Source: Cellvibrionales bacterium UBA5860 (GTDB lineage: Bacteria; Pseudomonadota; Gammaproteobacteria; Pseudomonadales; Porticoccaceae). From it: 30,546 nucleotides of DNA. The stretch covers positions 41,649 to 72,194 of the forward strand of contig DJFY01000120.1 in NCBI GenBank assembly GCA_002431545.1. Reading direction: 5' to 3'. Shown here one piece after another: positions 25,574 to 30,546 of this stretch. Numbering within the stretch: position 1 is the first letter of the stretch; each line of letters starts with the position of its first letter. Both the position numbers and the translations under genes were made by a program. The notes beneath the pieces are model-generated. The model did no database searches, was not told where the DNA came from, and saw nothing but the letters and a program-made list of their open reading frames with translations.

Positions 25574-26734
25574 ATGACCATTCCATGGTTATCAGAAGAA
25601 GATCTGTTTATTAAAGAAACCGCCGAGCGTTTCGCGCGCGAGCGTCTGCGGGAGGGCTATCAGGCCCGGTGCAATGATCACCGGCTGGATCGCGGCCTGT
25701 TAAAGGAAATGGGTGCCCTGGGGCTGGTAGCCCCGACATTTGCTGAGGAATATGGCGGTATCGGTGCCGCCAGTCTGGTTTCCGGGGTGGTTTGTGAAGC
25801 CATCGCTTATGCCGATCTCAATATCAGCTACATGTGCATGACCACGCCGCTTATCGGGGGTGTGATCGAGAAGTATGGTAACGAGGCTATGAAGGCGGAG
25901 GTGCTGCCACAGATGGCGGCCGGCGAATTGATCGTCCAACTCGGCTTGACCGAGCCACGAGGTGGCTCCGACGCGGCCAATCTTATCGTCAAAGCCGAAA
26001 AGAAAGGCGACAAGTATGTGATCAATGGCGAGAAGACGTCGATTAGCTACGGCGACCAGGCCGAGATGATGTTGCTGTTCGCCCGCACCGACCCGGATAC
26101 GCCTGGAGCGCGCGGTGTGTCGGCATTTCTCGCGCCCCTGGATCTTCCCGGTGTCACCTGTACTCACTTCGATGATATTGGCACACGGCCGGTCGGGCGT
26201 GGCCAGGTGTTCTTTGACGATGTCGAGATTCCCGAGTCTGCGTTGCTGGGACGCGAGGGAGAAGGTTTCACCAAGGTTATGGAGGGTTTTGATCTCAGCC
26301 GTATTCTGATCGCTTTGCAGTGCATCGGCGCCGCTCAGGCCTCTGTCGATGAAACCTGGGGCTATATTCAGGAGCGCGAGGCTTTCGGGCGTCCATTGGC
26401 CAAGTTCCAGGGTACGACCTTCCCGCTGGCGGAGCACGAGAGCATGCTGGCGGCGGTGCGCGCCCTTTGCCATCAGTCGTTAATGATGCGTGACAAGGGT
26501 ATCCCGCACACCAGTGAGGCGGCGATGGTCAAGTGGATGGGACCCAAGTGGGCAACAGACGTAATTCAGAGTTGCATTCTGTTAAATGGACACTACGGTT
26601 ACACCACCGAATTACCCCACCATCAGCGGATGATGGATGTCATGGGGCTGCAGATCGGTGACGGCACAGCCCAGATCATGAAGACTATCATTTCCCGCGA
26701 GAAAATCGGCCCGATCGGCGTTGCATATAAATAA
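25574..26734 (+). CDS. Acyl-CoA dehydrogenase with Asp in place of the usual catalytic Glu
   Basis: FAD enzyme that introduces a 2,3 double bond into an acyl-CoA. The 386-residue protein has the usual architecture: an N-terminal helical domain, a middle beta domain with QLGLTEPRGGSDAA and INGEKTSISYGD, and a C-terminal helical bundle with REAFGRPLAKFQG. The normal YEGT catalytic motif reads GDGT, with Asp363 replacing Glu. The alternative Glu of the isovaleryl-CoA type is also absent (FDLSRIL, with Ser at that point). Asp363 is therefore the likely base. The upstream ligase suggests a cyclohexanecarboxyl-CoA-like substrate. GAGGAG at 25563-25568 supports the start. It converges with the phosphodiesterase gene. 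Confidence 0.9.
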   Translation: MTIPWLSEEDLFIKETAERFARERLREGYQARCNDHRLDRGLLKEMGALGLVAPTFAEEYGGIGAASLVSGVVCEAIAYADLNISYMCMTTPLIGGVIEKYGNEAMKAEVLPQMAAGELIVQLGLTEPRGGSDAANLIVKAEKKGDKYVINGEKTSISYGDQAEMMLLFARTDPDTPGARGVSAFLAPLDLPGVTCTHFDDIGTRPVGRGQVFFDDVEIPESALLGREGEGFTKVMEGFDLSRILIALQCIGAAQASVDETWGYIQEREAFGRPLAKFQGTTFPLAEHESMLAAVRALCHQSLMMRDKGIPHTSEAAMVKWMGPKWATDVIQSCILLNGHYGYTTELPHHQRMMDVMGLQIGDGTAQIMKTIISREKIGPIGVAYK

Positions 26735-26782
26735 TAAAATCAATATATTATAGTTAATTATTAAACTAATTTATTGTTTGTT

Positions 26783-26810
26783 GCCTCGGGCTTTAGCGGT
26801 AGCCCGAGGC
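26783..26810. terminator. Perfect 10-bp stem-loop between convergent genes
   Basis: GCCTCGGGCT (26783-26792) and AGCCCGAGGC (26801-26810) form a perfect GC-rich stem with an 8-nt loop, midway between the convergent acyl-CoA dehydrogenase and phosphodiesterase genes. No U-tract follows on either strand, although the sequence on the left (26732-26780) is very AT-rich. It is likely a bidirectional transcription end or mRNA-stabilising structure. Confidence 0.55.
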
Positions 26811-26838
26811 GGCCTAGTCCAGTTACTAGCAGTGATTA

Positions 26839-28167
26839 TTATTTGAGTTTCATGCAGTTGGCGTAGAAGCTGGTTGTCGCCGGCCAGTCGCTGAATACAC
26901 CCAGCACGCCAACGTCCTGTGCCAGTACATCCAGCGCTACCATCACGTCGCCGTCGTTATCGATGGCATCGACAATGGTCTGGTAGTACCAGCCGCCGCC
27001 GGCGCCGAGAGGACCGGAGCGCTCCAGGGTCCAGGTGATAATGTCCAGGCCCGCCGCGCGCGCGGCTTCAGCGTACTCTGAGGGTACAATTTCGCCGTTT
27101 TCCAGCTGAAGCAGCATCCACATGGGTGGGGCGATGATCTGTACGTTCTGTGCCACCAGCTCGTCCATGGTTGGAGCCCACGTGGAGGGGTCGGTATGGT
27201 CGAAGGCCGGATCGTCGTAACGTCCGTCGAGATAGACTGCCTGCTGGCCAAACGCCGGTTCGCTGTCGATCCAGTAGAGCACATCCTCGAGGTTAAATGA
27301 CTGGGCCCAGACCTTGTGCGATGGTATGCCGGCAGCTTTGTACTCGTCCACCAGCTTCTGGGCATAGTCCTGTTGGCTGAAGCCGTCAAATGGCATGGCT
27401 ACGCTGGGAGACTTCAGTTCCGGGGTGAACTTGGCACCGAGAGCGTGAAACAGTTCGATGCTTTCCGCATGCGTTAATAAGGTACCGCGTGAAGCGTAGA
27501 GATCGGTTCGCCAGCTCGCGGTCGCATCCAGGTATTCCTCGACACTGGTGGCGGTGGGATTTGCTGCATCCATTTTGCCTTGCAAGGTTCGAAATTCTGC
27601 GAGGGTAATATCGCTGGTGCAACACTTGGCGCTAGCGGGACTCACCAGGTTGCCGCCTGTATCGAAGATCGCCGGAGTGAAGCCTTCGGAACACTTCGCG
27701 GCCAGATCCGTGGCGAGAATGTCGGTGGTGGTATGGAGATCGCATTGGGAATGGCGGCAAACCAGTGCCTTGTCTTTGGTGAATGTAACGTCGCACTCAA
27801 GGATACCTGCGCCCATTCGCGCTGCCGCCTGGTAGGATTCTTTGGTGTGCTCGGGAAATTGCATGGGTGCGCCGCGATGGCCGATGGAGAAATCGGTCTT
27901 ACGAAAAACGCGCTTTTTAGTGCATGCTTTGAGCGTATCCTTTAATGGACCATCGTCCATGTCATCGATCAGGAAATAGGGACGTGGGCCAAGCTGTACC
28001 GGACTGAATTTTCCGGCGAGTGAATGCTGTAGGAGCGAACGGAATTTGGACGGCGTGTCGGTGGCCTGTCCGGCCTCGGTAGGCAGCGCTGCGGTACCGA
28101 GAACGAATACTAACAAAGCTAAAGCAACCGATACGCCGGGTAAACAACAGCGTAAATTCTTTGCCAT
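26839..28167 (-). CDS. Secreted glycerophosphodiester phosphodiesterase family protein
   Basis: Likely hydrolyses glycerophosphodiesters to an alcohol and glycerol 3-phosphate outside the cytoplasm. The 442-residue protein starts with a Sec signal peptide (hydrophobic stretch about 11-28, possible cleavage after TEA at 30-32). The catalytic core shows GHRGAP (His97, Arg98), PEHT (usually PENT), ECDVTFTKD (Glu124, Asp126) and CRHSQ (His139). The mature part has eight cysteines (82, 125, 137, 142, 159, 182, 183, 438), fitting disulfides in an exported protein. Length exceeds UgpQ-type enzymes because of an N-terminal extension and inserts around 155-215. AGAGG at 28175-28179, 7 nt upstream, supports the start. 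The true substrate is unknown. Confidence 0.88.
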   Translation of the reverse strand: MAKNLRCCLPGVSVALALLVFVLGTAALPTEAGQATDTPSKFRSLLQHSLAGKFSPVQLGPRPYFLIDDMDDGPLKDTLKACTKKRVFRKTDFSIGHRGAPMQFPEHTKESYQAAARMGAGILECDVTFTKDKALVCRHSQCDLHTTTDILATDLAAKCSEGFTPAIFDTGGNLVSPASAKCCTSDITLAEFRTLQGKMDAANPTATSVEEYLDATASWRTDLYASRGTLLTHAESIELFHALGAKFTPELKSPSVAMPFDGFSQQDYAQKLVDEYKAAGIPSHKVWAQSFNLEDVLYWIDSEPAFGQQAVYLDGRYDDPAFDHTDPSTWAPTMDELVAQNVQIIAPPMWMLLQLENGEIVPSEYAEAARAAGLDIITWTLERSGPLGAGGGWYYQTIVDAIDNDGDVMVALDVLAQDVGVLGVFSDWPATTSFYANCMKLK

Positions 28168-28199
28168 GAGAATGCCTCTGTTGGTGGGACTGGAAAGGG

Positions 28200-28228
28200 C
28201 TTATGTTGTAACTCGATTGGTGACGCAA
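28200..28228 (-). promoter_or_regulatory. Candidate promoter of the phosphodiesterase gene
   Basis: On the minus strand TTGCGT (28228-28223), a 17-nt spacer and CATAAG (28205-28200) give a reasonable sigma70 match. The start site would be near 28193, with a leader of about 26 nt that includes the ribosome binding site. Confidence 0.35.
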
Positions 28229-28487
28229 GCGCTGGTTTTTCCCGTTTTTTCGCTGCGTCGGAAAGACATTACCGGGCGCATGTGTCGGTCATATGCCAGG
28301 CTGATGGCACAAATGTGAAGGGTTTATTTCGCTTTTGATTAAATTGGCAATCTAATTAGCGTTACTGGTTCCTAATCGGGAGGTCGCATGGGAGTGACCC
28401 TCTGGGTAGGAGAGCCAGCGTCGTGAACACATTTGTCCTGAAGTTGGCTGTTTCCTGAAGCTGTAGGAATTCGAGTGGGATAATCGC

Positions 28488-28528
28488 AAGTGCGCGTGGA
28501 GGGGGCTGTCGAAATGCTGTGCGCACTT
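28488..28528 (-). terminator. Inverted repeat downstream of the DUF849 gene
   Basis: AAGTGCGC (28488-28495) and GCGCACTT (28521-28528) are perfect inverted 8-mers, and G-U pairs could extend the stem inward. It lies 22 nt past the DUF849 stop in the direction of transcription. No U-tract follows, so a terminator role is tentative. Confidence 0.35.
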
Positions 28529-28549
28529 AGTGTAAGCCTTGATTGCCGT

Positions 28550-29443
28550 TTAGATGGTTACCCCCAGGACTTGAGCAGCTTGACTGGGAGTAGCGACTTC
28601 CCTGCCGTCAGATCGGGATATATCGCTTACCGCGGCTACGACCTCGGCGTTAGTTGGCGGTTCACCGCGGGATCCCAGTTCCAGGTAGGGCCAGTCGCCC
28701 AGGCCGATTGAGACATGGCCGCCGGCCTTGATTACACCCGGTAGCAGGGGCATGAGGTCACCGCCGTGATTCATTGCGGTCCAGATGATATTGCGGTCCT
28801 CTGGAATAAACATCTTATGCGCCGCCAGACCCTGTTCAGTGCCGGGATGCGCGGCGGGCAGATCGTCCCCGGTGAGAATCAGGCAGGCGTAGGCAGGCTC
28901 GGCGATAAGCCCCATGTCGATAAAAGCCAGGAACTCACGGGTAAAGCCGACATTCCACAGCGAGGCATAGGGCCGGACAGGCGAGCCCAGTAACTGTTGC
29001 GCAAAATACTGCAAAGTGCCGGTAGTATTGGTGTATACGGCTTCAGTGCTGCGAAAGGTTTTTGCCGCGGAGTCGTAGGCGTCGATATTGGTGGTGCCCA
29101 TGTCAAGCGGGGCAAAGTGAGGTCTCGTCGCAGGATCTTTTGCCAGTGTCAGGATGGGCTCGATGCGCTGGTTGGCGTCCCCCTCATTGGCAAAAGCGCC
29201 CAGCGTGGGGTGAATCAGTATATCGCTCTGCGCCTTGATGCGCTGGATTATGTCGGCGTAAACCTCAATGTCATGTTCGGGACTGCCATCGCCGGCGCGG
29301 GCGTGAAAATGCACGATTGAGGCGCCGGCTTCGCGACACTGCGCCGCAGTATCGGCGATTTCCTGTGGCGACCATGGGACATGTGGATTCTGCTCCCGTC
29401 CAGCGTATTCATTAATGCGTGCCTCGATTATCAGATTTTGCAC
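28550..29443 (-). CDS. DUF849 / beta-keto acid cleavage enzyme (BKACE)-family protein, divergent
   Basis: BKACE proteins are zinc TIM-barrel enzymes that condense a beta-keto acid with acetyl-CoA and split it to acetoacetate and a new acyl-CoA. This 297-residue protein has the family zinc pair His45-x-His47 (IVHFHAR) and the barrel layout, for example LIHPTLGAF and PLDMGTTNI. However, the signature normally reading like HVRVGLEDN is HVSIGLGDW (243-251), so the usual Arg and zinc-ligand Glu are replaced by Ser and Gly while the Asp is kept. The substrate, and even the reaction, may therefore differ. I chose GTG 29443 because AGGGAG (29455-29450) lies 6 nt upstream; the TTG at 29461 has a ribosome binding site too close to it. 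Confidence 0.82.
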   Translation of the reverse strand: MQNLIIEARINEYAGREQNPHVPWSPQEIADTAAQCREAGASIVHFHARAGDGSPEHDIEVYADIIQRIKAQSDILIHPTLGAFANEGDANQRIEPILTLAKDPATRPHFAPLDMGTTNIDAYDSAAKTFRSTEAVYTNTTGTLQYFAQQLLGSPVRPYASLWNVGFTREFLAFIDMGLIAEPAYACLILTGDDLPAAHPGTEQGLAAHKMFIPEDRNIIWTAMNHGGDLMPLLPGVIKAGGHVSIGLGDWPYLELGSRGEPPTNAEVVAAVSDISRSDGREVATPSQAAQVLGVTI

Positions 29444-29599
29444 TGGTTTCTCCCTGTTCAAACCTCTTGTTATAAGCCCAATAATATAGCCTGTATTCGC
29501 GGTCGCGTAGGCTTTCGCTCTAAAACGAGTGTCTGGATTCCGTTGTTCGACTGCCAGACCAGGGAGTGCTTACCACCAGAGGGTTTATTTAAAACACCC

Positions 29600-29639
29600 C
29601 GTGTTCGCTGAAAGTATCGCGTGTTCGCTGAAAGTATCG
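29600..29639. repeat. Exact 20-bp tandem duplication
   Basis: The unit CGTGTTCGCTGAAAGTATCG occurs twice with no spacer, at 29600-29619 and 29620-29639. It lies between the methyltransferase stop and the DUF849 start, upstream of DUF849 in its direction of transcription. It could be a recent slippage duplication or a paired protein-binding site. Confidence 0.9.
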
Positions 29640-29680
29640 AGACAGGGTGGTCTTGTCGACATAGCCCGCCGACAGCGGAT

Positions 29681-30487
29681 TCAGCTAGGCGCTTTTACAG
29701 TGTGGGCGACGAGTGCCGGGGCTGGGAAACTGACACTCCCCGATTGACCGACAAACGCCTGTAGTTTGCTGTGGGCCTGCGTGAGAAGGGTGTCGAACTG
29801 AGCGTCGTTTAGACTATCGGCCAGCGTCCAACCCTTGATCTCGGTATGCATCCAGTCCTCCAGTGATTTGAAGACGGCGGTACCGGCCATGGCCCCAATA
29901 TGAAATTCACCGATGCCGGCATTTTCCAGCAGTCCGGAGAGGCTGCCGGGTACACCGAGCCGGTAGGGGGCATGTAATTCGCGGGCGACTTCGGTACCGA
30001 ATTCCGCCTGTAGGAGTGTGGCCAGTGCAGAATACCCGGGTGAGTTTTCCAGTGCATCCCAGACGGCGACAACCAGTTTGCCGCCTGGTCGCAATACGCG
30101 ATGCATCTCCTGGATGGCTCGGGCCGGGTCGTTAAAAAACATCAAACCAAACTGACTGAAAACGCCATCGAAACATTCGTCCGGGAATGGCAGCTGTTCC
30201 GCAGGCGCCAGCTGCCAGTCAATATTGGGGTTTTTCGCCCGCGCTATGGACAACATGTCCGGGTTAATGTCGACCCCACTTACCGCCGAGGCATGGCCCG
30301 TCCGTGTGGCCAGGTGGCGCGCCAGAGTTCCCGTACCACAGGCGACATCGAGGGTGTGCCAGTCCTTTTGTATGCCAGCTATATCGGCCAGTCTCGGTGG
30401 CCAGGCCTCGAACAGGGCTGGCACAAAAAAAGATTCGTAAATTTCGGCGGCGCTCTGTGTAATCTGTCCCTTTTTATCACTAGACAT
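29681..30487 (-). CDS. Class I SAM-dependent methyltransferase (UbiE-like fold)
   Basis: Uses S-adenosylmethionine to methylate an unidentified, probably small, substrate. The 268-residue protein has motif I LDVACGTGTLARHLA (46-60), the acidic loop GVDINPDMLSIAR (71-83), the motif II/III region PFPDECFDGVFSQFGLMFF, and MHRVLRPGGKLVVAVWD (128-144), all typical of the methyltransferase 11/25 group. Its C-terminal ~110 residues are lineage-specific and probably choose the substrate. The start at 30487 is backed by AAGGA about 7 nt upstream; the frame opens upstream to 30544 without such support. It is upstream of DUF849 on the same strand, but the ~240-bp gap makes an operon uncertain. Similarity to UbiE is only at fold level. 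Confidence 0.85.
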   Translation of the reverse strand: MSSDKKGQITQSAAEIYESFFVPALFEAWPPRLADIAGIQKDWHTLDVACGTGTLARHLATRTGHASAVSGVDINPDMLSIARAKNPNIDWQLAPAEQLPFPDECFDGVFSQFGLMFFNDPARAIQEMHRVLRPGGKLVVAVWDALENSPGYSALATLLQAEFGTEVARELHAPYRLGVPGSLSGLLENAGIGEFHIGAMAGTAVFKSLEDWMHTEIKGWTLADSLNDAQFDTLLTQAHSKLQAFVGQSGSVSFPAPALVAHTVKAPS

Positions 30488-30546
30488 TATCTTTTCCTTC
30501 TGAAAACGGGTTGGTGCTAATTCATCGTAGGCGAGCAGGCTCAATC

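Larger units (their letters stand above)
28168..28549 (-). other. 382-bp noncoding gap upstream of the phosphodiesterase
   Basis: No gene is recognisable here on either strand. The gap contains the candidate phosphodiesterase promoter (28200-28228), the inverted repeat at 28488-28528 just past the DUF849 stop codon, and two TCCTGAAG copies about 25 nt apart near 28428 and 28453. Confidence 0.4.

Noticed and set aside
25700..26473. 257-codon open frame opposite the acyl-CoA dehydrogenase
   Set aside because: Shadow of a well-conserved coding region with no recognisable motifs.
29381..29747. Two short plus-strand open frames in the DUF849-methyltransferase gap
   Set aside because: No ribosome binding sites or recognisable content, and they overlap the ends of supported minus-strand genes.

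Overview
The window is a chromosomal segment from a gammaproteobacterium, probably of the Pseudomonadales/Cellvibrionales type. This is inferred from gene order: mrcA (reverse), pilM-N-O-P-Q, aroK, aroB, gltB, gltD and hemE run in the same order and orientation as I recall from Pseudomonas. A second block (psd, rhdA, rsgA, orn) is also Pseudomonas-like. I see no transposases, phage genes, CRISPR arrays, rRNA or tRNA genes. Most of the window is conserved core chromosome. Only the last ~6.7 kb looks like lineage-variable metabolism.

Layout. 1-0.9 kb: cysQ, convergent with mrcA (penicillin-binding protein 1A). 3.4-3.6 kb: a divergent promoter region with a perfect 10-bp inverted repeat. 3.6-8.7 kb: pilMNOPQ, the type IV pilus alignment complex and outer-membrane secretin, with every junction overlapping or nearly touching, running into aroK; aroB follows. 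10.4-17.5 kb: a good sigma70-type promoter, then gltB, gltD and hemE. The SPOR/DamX-type gene often found between aroB and gltB is missing. 17.6-19.1 kb: an HD-GYP protein whose metal-binding residues are mostly lost. 19.1-21.9 kb on the minus strand: rsgA-rhdA-psd. Divergent from these are a small MscS-type channel and orn, 3 nt apart.

23.9-26.7 kb: an acyl-CoA ligase and an acyl-CoA dehydrogenase, both resembling cyclohexanecarboxylate-degradation enzymes. 26.8-30.5 kb on the minus strand: a secreted cysteine-rich glycerophosphodiester phosphodiesterase, a DUF849/BKACE-fold protein with an altered active-site signature, and a SAM-dependent methyltransferase. Three noncoding gaps of about 220-380 bp lie in this last part. 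One carries an exact 20-bp tandem duplication.

The core genes serve linked but separate jobs: peptidoglycan synthesis, pilus assembly, shikimate synthesis (aroK, aroB), ammonia assimilation (gltBD), heme synthesis, phospholipid synthesis, ribosome maturation and RNA turnover. I found no clearly new multi-gene system. The best leads are the degenerate HD-GYP protein, the divergent DUF849 protein, the Asp-for-Glu acyl-CoA dehydrogenase beside its ligase, and the symmetric mrcA/pilM promoter region.
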